A DNA stretch of 26,943 nucleotides. Origin: Methanomassiliicoccaceae archaeon. Its GTDB lineage: Archaea; Thermoplasmatota; Thermoplasmata; Methanomassiliicoccales; Methanomethylophilaceae. Of this stretch, positions 1 to 6,682 are shown in pieces (within the stretch, counting starts at the first letter, position 1; each line of letters begins with the position of its first letter). Made by a program: the position numbers and the translations under genes. The stretch is from positions 1-26,943 of the forward strand of contig JAEEKU010000062.1 of NCBI GenBank assembly GCA_016282555.1, written 5' to 3'. Below the pieces are notes generated by a model. It saw only the letters and a program-made list of their open reading frames with translations. It was not told the origin of the DNA and made no database searches.

Positions 1-62
1 AGACATTTCATGCCGAGCACCATGATCTCATCGGATGTGTAGACACGGATATCAGAGTCCAT
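1..62 (-). CDS. Partial gene downstream of PIN protein, possible antitoxin partner
   Basis: Only the first 20 codons are in the window; the gene runs off the left edge. The frame opens with ATG at 62..60, six bases after a perfect GGAGGT on the minus strand (74..69). A second in-frame ATG at 68..66 overlaps the PIN stop as ATGA. The GGAGGT spacing favours the ATG at 62. The visible peptide starts MDSDIRVYTSDEI. Tight coupling to a PIN-domain gene suggests a toxin-antitoxin pair. The order, toxin first, is the reverse of most VapBC pairs. Function is inferred from position only. Confidence 0.55.
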   Translation of the reverse strand, partial: MDSDIRVYTSDEIMVLGMKC

Positions 63-64
63 TT

Positions 65-502
65 TCATACCTCCATTATATACACCATGTCCGTTGGAGT
101 TATTATCTTTATCCTAGGGTCTCTGTACTTCAGCATCCTGTCATCAGTGGTTATGAGATAATCGCACTCAGATAGGATTGCACATGCGATGTGAGTGGCA
201 TCGGCAGCCTTTATGCCAGTCGATACGATCTCTGCTATCAACGGCCTGAGCCTATTCTCTTCAGAGGAACCGATATATGCTTTCTGATTCTTCTTCATGA
301 AAGCAAGATTGTATTCTCTGGCCATGGCATTGGGGCATCTTTTTGTTTCAGCGAACAACATGAATGATACAGCGAGTTCGATTCTGCCAGAGGCTATCTG
401 ACGTTGGATGGCCATTTTGGAATTGGCTTCATTGACTATCCTGACATGGGACGGGCTATCATACGGGCGATTGAAAGCACAATTATCGAGATAAACCCTC
501 AT
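65..502 (-). CDS. PIN-domain protein, VapC-like putative ribonuclease
   Basis: This 145-residue protein has the PIN-domain acidic residues. The N-terminal MRVYLDNCAFNRPYD motif carries the first Asp (residue 6). A Glu lies in the FAETKR stretch near residue 52. The C-terminal half has KAADATHIACA and then YLITTDDRML, giving the later Asp residues. PIN proteins are Mg-dependent RNases and commonly act as the toxin of VapBC modules. The DNCxFNRP start marks a PIN subgroup found in bacteria and methanogens. The stop TGA overlaps the ATG of the next gene on the same strand (ATGA at 68..65), so the two are probably translated together. It lies next to mobile-element debris, as toxin-antitoxin genes often do. 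Toxicity and target are not visible in the sequence. Confidence 0.82.
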   Translation of the reverse strand: MRVYLDNCAFNRPYDSPSHVRIVNEANSKMAIQRQIASGRIELAVSFMLFAETKRCPNAMAREYNLAFMKKNQKAYIGSSEENRLRPLIAEIVSTGIKAADATHIACAILSECDYLITTDDRMLKYRDPRIKIITPTDMVYIMEV

Positions 503-641
503 TAGATCGCGGGTTGATCATATGGTGGCAATATAACCGTTTCTTGGTGGGCAATACCATCAGACATCGGCTGAGCATTATCCGAATGCTACCCTCTGCC
601 TCCTGAGGAAATGTTCGTCCGGCTCCTGGAAAGGCCCGTCC

Positions 642-1301
642 ATGACGAGATCGCGTCCGCTTGGAAGGCCTAATTCGAGCGTCGACCGCATGATAAGCGC
701 CATGACGATCTACGAGAGCGGGAGGCTCCGCAAGTCCGATTTCGTGGCCGTGAAGAGGAATGTCCTTGCGGACGTCCAGGTCACCGTGTCCCAGCAGAGG
801 AAGCCGGAGTTCACGGACGAGGAGCGCGAGGGGCTGGTAAGGGAAGTCATGGGTCCCCGCGCGGGATTATTCAAGCTCGAATCCTCCAGCCAATTGACAC
901 CTGCGGAGGCTCTGGACAAGTACCGTGCCAGGGCCACCGTGGAGCACCTTATCCATTCGCTGAAGAGGGTGACGGGAATCAAGCCGCTGAAGGTATGGAA
1001 CGAGTCCTCCATCAGGGGGTCCATGCTGCTGGCCCTTCTGTCTGAAGTGTCCATAGCCATGGCCAGATACGAGATGAAAGGGGTCCGCAAGACTGTGACG
1101 GAGCGCGGAAGGCGCAGGACGTCCGTCGAGAAGCCCTGCACGGAATCCATAGTGTGGTCGCCGAGCCATTTGACAGTTACGAGGATCGTCGAGAAAGGGG
1201 TCTGCAAGAAGGCGGTCTTCAGCAATTGGGACCTCGTATCTGAGGAGATTTTCACCAATATCGGGGCCAAGGGCCCCCTATGGGGGCCTATCAGGGCCTG
1301 A
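642..1301 (+). pseudogene. Truncated DDE transposase, C-terminal part
   Basis: The frame encodes up to 219 residues that resemble only the C-terminal part of a large DDE transposase of the IS4/IS1634 (COG5421) type. The diagnostic piece is YRARATVEHLIHSLK near residues 94-108, the Y-x2-R-x3-E signature holding the last catalytic acidic residue. It is followed by a helical MLLALLSEVSIAMARYE segment. Neither the first two catalytic Asp residues nor the usual N-terminal half is present upstream; bases 503-641 contain no convincing continuation. The ATG at 642 is simply the first in frame. It is probably a decayed insertion sequence with no activity. No clear terminal inverted repeats were found on either side. 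The family assignment is from motif shape and is approximate. Confidence 0.72.
1272..1288 (+). other. Strong GC hairpin at the 3' end of the transposase remnant
   Basis: GGCCCCC-TAT-GGGGGCC is a perfect 7-bp stem with a three-base loop, inside the last codons of the transposase frame. There is no T-run after it, so it is not a standard terminator. It may mark the insertion-sequence end or a transcript-stabilising structure. Confidence 0.4.
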
Positions 1302-1546
1302 GAATCGGTCACCTGCGTGCCGGATTCGGCGAAGGCGGTCAGCGAAAGCCATGGGCGGCATCGAATGTCGAATGAGCCAGCATGACAAAATCGAGCATCA
1401 TGTGGCGAGGTCAGGTGCTAATACATTTGATAAGTCAGACTCATGACGTGATGATTTATGCAACGGACTTTCTTCAGAGATTGCCGCTCGTAAAAACGAC
1501 ACAAATGCTGCAGGTACAGACTTCTTTCATTTAACGAGGTCATCAA
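1302..1546. other. Gene-free spacer between transposase and RhuM remnants
   Basis: About 245 bases with no supported gene on either strand. The minus-strand frame that crosses its right part (1418..1732) is the shadow of the RhuM remnant and lacks recognisable motifs. No tRNA-like cloverleaf and no clear insertion-sequence terminal repeat was seen. Confidence 0.5.
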
Positions 1547-1859
1547 ATGAGTAATCCGCTTAATTCTATTATCTATCTGCTGGACGACGGTTCGGGCGTC
1601 AATGTCATCGTAAAAGAGGAGAACATTCGGATTTCGCGAAAGGCATGGCACGCTTGTTCGATGTGAATGTTCCCTCCATATCGAAACACACATCCAATAT
1701 TTTCTCGTAAGGGGAACCGGAGCAAGGGTCAACCGTTTCCATAGTGGAAATAGTTCAGAATGAGGGCGGCCAGGGCTTCACAACGGAGCAGTTTGTGCAG
1801 TCGGTCGACGAATTCCTGAATTTCAGGAAGTACAAGATACTCAGCGTAAAATCCCAGGG
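1547..1859 (+). pseudogene. Decayed RhuM-family (COG3943) protein with internal deletion
   Basis: Three pieces on the plus strand line up with the RhuM 'virulence protein' family. Frame 1547 begins MSNPLNSIIYLLDDGSG, like the family N-terminus. A one-base loss near 1643 moves the frame to 1645, which reads MARLFDVNVPSISKHTSNIF, the family's DNA-binding-like helix-turn-helix stretch. An in-frame TAA follows at 1708, where the family usually has Glu. The same frame then continues GEPEQGSTVSIVEIVQNEGG and jumps straight to FTTEQFVQSVDEFLNFRKYKIL, which matches the family C-terminus. Roughly 200 central residues are missing. The gene is therefore broken by frameshift, nonsense codon and deletion. 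RhuM proteins often lie in defence or mobile islands; their biochemical role is not settled. Confidence 0.7.
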
Positions 1860-2228
1860 ATTTTGCAGACGCTGTCTGCAGGATCTCCGGTCCTGACATG
1901 GTCCCGCTATGCCGAACTTATGAGAGTCATCGATGATGATGCAAGGGCCCGGTATCACCGTCAGTCAACAGAGGAGTCATGGATCATCAGGACTCCGGAC
2001 AGGAACAATCCGCTCGATACTACGACAGGCACCTCCTGACGCAGTCATCCGAACCGGTCAAGCGGGATATGATGTCTGAAAACGTCTGGGATGAGAGGGA
2101 GAAGGGCCTGGAATTCATCAAGAATCCGGTCGTTGCTGAATTCTCGGGCTATTCCAGAATGCGGATTTCACGGGCATAATTTTCCAGACAGTGTTTGGAA
2201 TATTCCAAAAGGTGATCTTTCGTCCCTG
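1860..2228 (+). pseudogene. Decayed YhcG/DUF1016 nuclease-family fragment
   Basis: Frame 1860 reads LTWSRYAELMRVIDDDARAR (from the ACA codon at 1896) and then STEESW, the typical DUF1016 N-terminal block, and stops at TGA 2037. A shift to frame 1979 resumes the family with ARYYDRHLLTQSSEPVKRDM and then EFIKNPVVAEF. A further shift near 2150 gives NADFTGIIFQ, resembling the start of the C-terminal PD-(D/E)xK nuclease domain, before the similarity ends around 2228. The catalytic nuclease core is missing. The fragment is fused without a gap to the RhuM remnant. YhcG proteins are nucleases of defence and mobile islands. Assignment is by pattern and rests on three blocks in the correct order. Confidence 0.68.
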
Positions 2229-2333
2229 TTTAGCAAAAAGCGAGGCCGGTTTTGAGAGTCCGAGGGCCGGAATATCAGATTTCCGGATGTACCGGCTCCC
2301 GTCCTGAACCGTCAGTTCAATCTCACGAATAAA

Positions 2334-2411
2334 TTAGGGAAAAATGCATATAATCCTATTTTTACCTAAAATATCAGGGATAATTTATAACAGAGCAATA
2401 TATCCCTGATA
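2334..2411 (+). promoter_or_regulatory. Tandem inverted repeats around the ATPase promoter, putative operator
   Basis: Two inverted repeats stand in tandem. The first pairs TTAGGGAAAAAT (2334-2345) with ATTTTTACCTAA (2358-2369), one mismatch in 12. The second pairs TATCAGGGATA (2372-2382) with TATCCCTGATA (2401-2411), perfect over 11. Corresponding AGGGA and (T/A)CCCT-like half-sites are exactly 40 bases apart, so the unit is repeated. A TATA-like TTTATAAC (2384-2390 core) sits in the second repeat and predicts a start at about 2412, just before the ATG at 2414. A regulator binding here would cover the promoter. Confidence 0.6.
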
Positions 2412-2413
2412 AT

Positions 2414-3622
2414 ATGGAGATAAAAAGGCAGGACTATCTTCAGATACTTCAGGATTCGGCAGGAAAGACCGATCTTGTCAAAGTTATAACCGGTATGCGC
2501 AGAACGGGCAAGACCACGGTAATGCATCAGCATATGGACAATCTCCGTTCGCAGGGAATACCGGAGGAGTCCGTCTGCTACATCGATCTGGACCTTTTGG
2601 GAAAAGAAACGGATTCGGAAGAGCTCAGAAACATGCTGAATCCATGTCTCGGAAACAAGGGCCTGCATTACATCTTCATCGACGAGATTCAGGATGCGGA
2701 CGGGTTGGAACGCGTGGTGGCAATGCTCGTCGCACGCGGTGACTGCGACGTCTATATAACCGGCTCCAATTCCAGAATGCTGTCATCCGAACTGTCAACC
2801 AAACTGTCAGGCAGATACATGGAGGTGGAGATCCTGCCTCTGTCGTTCAGAGAATACATGGAGCTTCACGGCGGCGATCCCGAGAAAAGATTCGTTCAGT
2901 TTCTTCGCTACGGATCTCTTCCTTCGACGGAACCTGACAGGGGGGAGAGGATCTGCCGCGCCCAGTCGGAGGGAATATACAGCACCGTGATGATGAAAGA
3001 CATTCTGTCGCGCGTTTCGGGAAAGACCGGCAGACTGAATTCCATATGCAGATTTCTGTATTCGAACATCCGCAACGTTACGAACGCGGAGAGAATCTCG
3101 GAGGCGACCGGACTGTCCGACGACACCGTGCGCAAGTACCTGGGGGTAATTCTGGAAGCGCATCTCTTCTACCATGCCGACAGATACGATATCGGGGGAA
3201 AGAAAGTATCCTTCTCCAAGGGAAAGTATTACGCCACAGATCTGGGGGCCAGGAGCATTCTCGTCAATCCCGGCGAGCTGCGCGATATCAGCGCGCCTTT
3301 GGAAAACGCAGTCTTTTTCGAACTTCTCCGCAGAGGATACAGGGTTTTTTCGGGCAGTTTCCGCGATCAGGAAGTGGATTTTACCGCGATAAAGGGGGAT
3401 ACGGTGAGATATTATCAGGTATCTGTGACGGTTATGGCGGAGGAAACGTACGACAGAGAGATCAGACCTCTGAAATCCGTCAGGGACAACTACGAGAAGA
3501 TCATTCTGACGATGGATCGGTTCGGGCTCGGGAACGACGAGGGCGTGAAGGTGGTCAACGTTATCGACTGGCTTCTGGACAGCAACGCATCCCGACGGCC
3601 GCATTCTGTTACGCCGCGCTGA
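2414..3622 (+). CDS. AAA-family ATPase with DUF4143 C-terminal domain
   Basis: This 402-residue protein has an N-terminal AAA_14 ATPase domain and a C-terminal DUF4143 domain. Walker A is GMRRTGKTT (residues 27-35), Walker B is YIFIDEIQD (86-94), and a sensor-like ITGSNSRML follows. The family marker SGRYMEVEILPLSFREYM comes next. Residues near 230-245 look like a small helix-turn-helix. The C-terminal part (LENAVFFELLRRGYRVF, then EVDFTAIKGD and YYQVSV) resembles the nuclease-like fold typical of DUF4143. The ATG at 2414 has no ribosome site and lies right after the predicted transcription start, so the message is probably leaderless. These ATPases are common in archaea and anaerobic bacteria, often near mobile elements; their biological role is unknown. 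The gene is intact although its upstream neighbours are broken. Confidence 0.88.
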   Translation: MEIKRQDYLQILQDSAGKTDLVKVITGMRRTGKTTVMHQHMDNLRSQGIPEESVCYIDLDLLGKETDSEELRNMLNPCLGNKGLHYIFIDEIQDADGLERVVAMLVARGDCDVYITGSNSRMLSSELSTKLSGRYMEVEILPLSFREYMELHGGDPEKRFVQFLRYGSLPSTEPDRGERICRAQSEGIYSTVMMKDILSRVSGKTGRLNSICRFLYSNIRNVTNAERISEATGLSDDTVRKYLGVILEAHLFYHADRYDIGGKKVSFSKGKYYATDLGARSILVNPGELRDISAPLENAVFFELLRRGYRVFSGSFRDQEVDFTAIKGDTVRYYQVSVTVMAEETYDREIRPLKSVRDNYEKIILTMDRFGLGNDEGVKVVNVIDWLLDSNASRRPHSVTPR

Positions 3623-3629
3623 GGAGACC

Positions 3630-3651
3630 GGGCCGGATTCCGGGCCTTTTT
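3630..3651 (+). terminator. Hairpin plus T-run after the ATPase gene
   Basis: GGCCGGA and TCCGGGCC form a GC-rich stem with one bulge around a single T, followed by TTTTT, eight bases after the ATPase stop. It separates the accessory region from the ribosomal operon. Confidence 0.55.
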
Positions 3652-3680
3652 CTGAATTCCGCAGCCGTCTCATGACAAGG

Positions 3681-3689
3681 TTATAAATA
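3681..3689 (+). promoter_or_regulatory. TATA box of the L1-L10-L12 operon
   Basis: TTATAAATA fits the archaeal TATA consensus. A start 25 or so bases downstream would fall near 3710, leaving a leader of about 50 bases before the L1 start codon. Confidence 0.65.
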
Positions 3690-3721
3690 TAAGACCCGTG
3701 TAAGGAACTCTGCTTGTAGGA

Positions 3722-3734
3722 GAGTCTATGACTC
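3722..3734 (+). promoter_or_regulatory. Leader hairpin before the L1 gene, possible autoregulatory site
   Basis: GAGTC-TAT-GACTC is a perfect 5-bp stem. A competing pairing, CTCG (3732-3735) with CGAG (3746-3749), would hide part of the GAGGAGG ribosome site at 3746-3752. In other methanogens L1 represses its own operon by binding the mRNA near the L1 start. Whether this hairpin is that site cannot be decided by eye. Confidence 0.35.
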
Positions 3735-3759
3735 GCATGTACTACGAGGAGGAATTGTA

Positions 3760-4401
3760 TTGGCAGAAAAACCAACCGTAATTGCTGTGCAGAAAGCACT
3801 GGATAGTGCGAAGAAGCGCAAATTTACTGAGACGGTTGAGTTGGCCATCAATCTCACGGATGTCGACCTCACTATTCCCAAGAACCGTATCACCGAGGAT
3901 ATCATCCTCCCGAGCGGCCGCGGGAGAGCGGTTAAGATCTGTGTCATTGGTGGTGGCGAACTTGCCTTGAAAGCCAAAGACGTGGCCGACCGCGTAATCA
4001 CGCCCGAAGAACTGGGCGAGATCGCGGGCGACAAGAAACAGGCTAAAAAGATCGCTAACGAGATCGATTATTTCATTGCCGAAGCCCCTCTGATGGCGGT
4101 AGTCGGTAAGAGACTCGGTACCGTTCTCGGTCCCCGCGGAAAAATGCCTAAGCCCATCGCGCCCGGAGCAGATCCCAGCCCGATGATCGAGAGCCTCCGC
4201 AAGTCTGTAACCATCAGGACGAAAGACAGGAAGACCTTCCATGCACCCGTCGGAAACGTCGAGATGAGCGCGGAAGAGATCGCTGACAACATCGATCTCA
4301 TCATCAAGCGTGTCGAAGCCCACCTTGAAAAAGGAAGGCACAACATCGCTTCCGCATACGTCAAGACCACGATGGGACCTGCGGAGAAGATCGCATTGTA
4401 A
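3760..4401 (+). CDS. rpl1: Ribosomal protein L1 (uL1)
   Basis: The 213-residue protein has the length and features of archaeal L1. It starts AEKPTVIAVQKALDSAKKRKF and has the conserved MAVVGKRLGTVLGPRGKMPKP loop region in the middle. uL1 binds the L1 stalk of 23S rRNA and assists tRNA exit. The start codon is TTG, set by a strong GAGGAGG at 3746-3752; no in-frame ATG would preserve the N-terminus. It is the first gene of an L1-L10-L12 operon. L11, usually just upstream in archaea, is not here. The leader may carry the L1 autoregulatory site. Confidence 0.97.
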   Translation: MAEKPTVIAVQKALDSAKKRKFTETVELAINLTDVDLTIPKNRITEDIILPSGRGRAVKICVIGGGELALKAKDVADRVITPEELGEIAGDKKQAKKIANEIDYFIAEAPLMAVVGKRLGTVLGPRGKMPKPIAPGADPSPMIESLRKSVTIRTKDRKTFHAPVGNVEMSAEEIADNIDLIIKRVEAHLEKGRHNIASAYVKTTMGPAEKIAL

Positions 4402-4413
4402 GGAGGTTCAAAG

Positions 4414-5415
4414 ATGGCACACGTCGCAGCTTGGAAAAAGGACATGGTAAGCGAGCTGGTACAGGATATGCGCGAGTACCCCGTCGTGGCTATTGTAGAC
4501 ATGGCGGGAATCCCCGGACAGCAGATCCAGTCGATGAGGGCCGGACTCAGGTCCCACGCGAAGCTCAAAATGACGAAGGACAAACTCATACGCCTCGCCA
4601 TTGAAGAGATCGCCGAGGAGAAACCCGGAATCAAAGGCCTTCTGGATTCTGTTCACGGGCAGTGCGCGGTTGTCACCACAGACATCGATCCTTTCAAGCT
4701 TTTCAGGAAGCTTGAATCGACCAAGACTGCAGCTCCTGCAAAGGAGGGACAGCTGGCACCTTTCGATATCGTTGTACCCAAGGGACCCACTCCCTTCGGA
4801 CCCGGCCCGATTATCGGTGAACTTCAGAAAATAGGCATTCCTGCGGCAATCGAAGCAGGAAAGATAGCAGTCAAAAAGGATACCACGCTCGTCAAAGCCG
4901 GGGAGCCGATCTCCGGACCCGTGGCGGCGATGCTTCCCAAACTCGAGATTCTCCCCATGATCGTAGGTATGGACCTCAGGGCCGCTTACGAAGACGGAGT
5001 GATCTACAAGAGGGACGTCCTGAATATCCCCGAAGACTACTACACATCAATGTTCGCTACGGCTGCTCGCAACGCACTGTCGCTGGGCGTATACATCGCG
5101 TTCCCCACAAAGGAAACCATTGTGCCGCTCATCGCTAAGGCGTTCAGGGAGGCTATCGGCCTTTCGTTAACAGCCGCGATACCGACCAAAGATAATATCG
5201 GCATGCTCTTGGCGAAGGCAGATGCTCAGATGCTGTCTCTCGCTTCTGTGAGCGGCTATTCGAACGACTCGATCGCGGCAAGACTCAGCTCTTCCGCCGC
5301 AGCTTCCGCTAAAGCTGCCGAGTCCGCTCCGGCCGTCCAGGAGAGCGTGGAAGATGAAGAAGAAGAGGTCAGCGAAGAAGAAGCAGCCGCTGGTCTCAGT
5401 GCATTATTCGGCTAA
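4414..5415 (+). CDS. rpl10: Ribosomal protein L10 (uL10, acidic stalk protein P0)
   Basis: The 333-residue protein matches archaeal P0. The N-terminal rRNA-binding domain begins HVAAWKKDMV and includes VDMAGIPGQQIQSMRAGLR. The archaeal insertion domain contains PKGPTPFGPGPIIGELQ. The C-terminus is an alanine-rich spine, an acidic run and the stalk tail SEEEAAAGLSALFG. The tail is the same as that of L12 and recruits translation GTPases. P0 anchors the L12 dimers. A perfect AGGAGGT lies eight bases before the ATG. It lies 12 bases after rpl1 in the operon. Confidence 0.97.
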   Translation: MAHVAAWKKDMVSELVQDMREYPVVAIVDMAGIPGQQIQSMRAGLRSHAKLKMTKDKLIRLAIEEIAEEKPGIKGLLDSVHGQCAVVTTDIDPFKLFRKLESTKTAAPAKEGQLAPFDIVVPKGPTPFGPGPIIGELQKIGIPAAIEAGKIAVKKDTTLVKAGEPISGPVAAMLPKLEILPMIVGMDLRAAYEDGVIYKRDVLNIPEDYYTSMFATAARNALSLGVYIAFPTKETIVPLIAKAFREAIGLSLTAAIPTKDNIGMLLAKADAQMLSLASVSGYSNDSIAARLSSSAAASAKAAESAPAVQESVEDEEEEVSEEEAAAGLSALFG

Positions 5416-5434
5416 AATTAAGGAGTTGAAATAA

Positions 5435-5746
5435 ATGGAGTATATTTACAGTGCAATGGTTCTCTACTCTGCTGGCAAGGAAATCACCGAGGACGCTGTC
5501 AAAGCCGTTCTCACTGCCGCCGGAGTCGAAGCTGATGCAGCCAAGATCAAAGCACTGATAGCCTCCCTCGACGGAGTAGACATCAAAGAGGCCATCGCAA
5601 GCGCAGCATTCGCCGCTGCCCCTGCCGCCGGTGCCGCTCCCGCCGCCGCAGCCGCCGCAGAAGCCCCTGCAGCAGCTGAGGAACCCGAAGAGGAGACTGT
5701 CAGCGAGGAAGAGGCTGCAGCCGGACTCTCCGCCCTGTTCGGATGA
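5435..5746 (+). CDS. rpl12: Ribosomal protein P1/L12 (archaeal type)
   Basis: The 103-residue acidic stalk protein starts MEYIYSAMVLYSAGKEITED, the dimerising N-terminal domain that binds L10. A long alanine/proline hinge (about residues 60-85) follows, then an acidic stretch and the VSEEEAAAGLSALFG tail. The tail is nearly identical to the L10 tail. It is the last ribosomal gene of the operon, 19 bases after rpl10 with AAGGAG upstream. The following hairpin probably ends the transcript. Confidence 0.96.
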   Translation: MEYIYSAMVLYSAGKEITEDAVKAVLTAAGVEADAAKIKALIASLDGVDIKEAIASAAFAAAPAAGAAPAAAAAAEAPAAAEEPEEETVSEEEAAAGLSALFG

Positions 5747-5779
5747 GAAGGTTGGCCTAACTGGCAATCAAAACCCTTT

Positions 5780-5803
5780 ACCCCCTCCCGGGGGTCGGTT
5801 TTT
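5780..5803 (+). terminator. Intrinsic-type terminator or attenuator between rpl12 and the FtsZ-like gene
   Basis: ACCCCC-TCCC-GGGGGT is a perfect 6-bp stem (5780-5795), then CGG and a run of five T's (5799-5803). The T-run touches the ATG at 5804. It can end the ribosomal transcript, and read-through would set expression of the next gene. Confidence 0.65.
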
Positions 5804-6682
5804 ATGGATTCGGAGAACAGCATTCGGGCGCGCGGGACGGTTCTGGCCGTAGCCTGCGGCGGAGGAGCCTGCAGAACGCTCGAGGGAAACGAATCCAGAC
5901 TGGGATATCCGCTGATGAGGATCAATACCGACGGGCGCAGCGTCACCTATTCCCGCAATTCCGGAGATCCCGGCACCCGCGGGGACATGGTTCTCGCGTC
6001 GGGAATAGTAAGAGAGAATTCGGAGGCCCTGAAACAGGTTTTCCGGAATTACCGCACCGTGCTACTGTTTCTGATGGCCGGCGGGGGAACCGGAACCGGA
6101 ATGGCCCCGGTCATTCTGGAGGCCGCCAGGGAATGCGGCTGCAGAACCGTGGTTATAATGGGGCTTCCCCTGAAATTCGAAGACAGACGCCGCGGAGACA
6201 TGAAAGAATACATAGAGGGAATCTCCGCGTTCGCCGACAGGATGTTTCTTTCGGACGAGCAGACCATGCTGATGATGAACCCCGACACGGAAGCGCGCTG
6301 GGTCTTCACCAGGATGGCCAATTCTTTATTCTTTGCAGTGAAATCCATCGCCGATCTTCTCAGCGGCCCGTTTTACACCACATTCCCGCATAAAACCTAT
6401 ACTTTCGTATACGAATCTGACGCCAATCCCGCCGCCGCGGCCGAGAAGATGGTTTCGTTCGCGGTCGGAAACATGGACGGTTATTCCGGAAGGATCGTGG
6501 TCGCGGTCGGATCGGACTTCAGCGACATCGAATCCAGGGCGGTAACGGACAAAATCGCCGGCATTTCCGGCATTCTGCCGGACATAATACACAGGGAAGA
6601 CGCCGAAGGATCCAGATTCCTCGCGTTTTTTTCGCTGTGGGAATCGGATTTCACTTCTTTTCCCATACTTTACCATATCTGA
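5804..6682 (+). CDS. Divergent FtsZ/tubulin-superfamily protein
   Basis: The 292-residue protein has a tubulin-family nucleotide-binding half. The T4 signature AGGGTGTG (residues 92-99) is intact. The N-terminal GTVLAVACGGG resembles the T1 loop, and RTVVIMGLPLKFEDRRR matches the strand after helix H4 of FtsZ. The T7 synergy loop, where FtsZ has NxDFADV, is instead PFYTTFPHKTYTFVY (about residues 189-203), without the catalytic Asp. FtsZ proteins are normally 350-390 residues; this one has a short C-terminal domain and no FtsZ tail peptide. It may bind GTP and polymerise without normal hydrolysis. It is not the main cell-division FtsZ. No ribosome site precedes the ATG. The 3' end overlaps the convergent methyltransferase gene by 32 bases. 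Its place after rpl12 recalls ftsZ genes next to ribosomal/secE-nusG operons in other archaea. Confidence 0.72.
   Translation: MDSENSIRARGTVLAVACGGGACRTLEGNESRLGYPLMRINTDGRSVTYSRNSGDPGTRGDMVLASGIVRENSEALKQVFRNYRTVLLFLMAGGGTGTGMAPVILEAARECGCRTVVIMGLPLKFEDRRRGDMKEYIEGISAFADRMFLSDEQTMLMMNPDTEARWVFTRMANSLFFAVKSIADLLSGPFYTTFPHKTYTFVYESDANPAAAAEKMVSFAVGNMDGYSGRIVVAVGSDFSDIESRAVTDKIAGISGILPDIIHREDAEGSRFLAFFSLWESDFTSFPILYHI

Noticed and set aside
1418..1732. 104-codon minus-strand frame
   Set aside because: It is antisense to the RhuM remnant, whose plus-strand blocks match a known family in order.
3728..3781. Short upstream frame (17 codons) overlapping the L1 start
   Set aside because: It has no ribosome site of its own and its codons are explained by the leader and the L1 start region.
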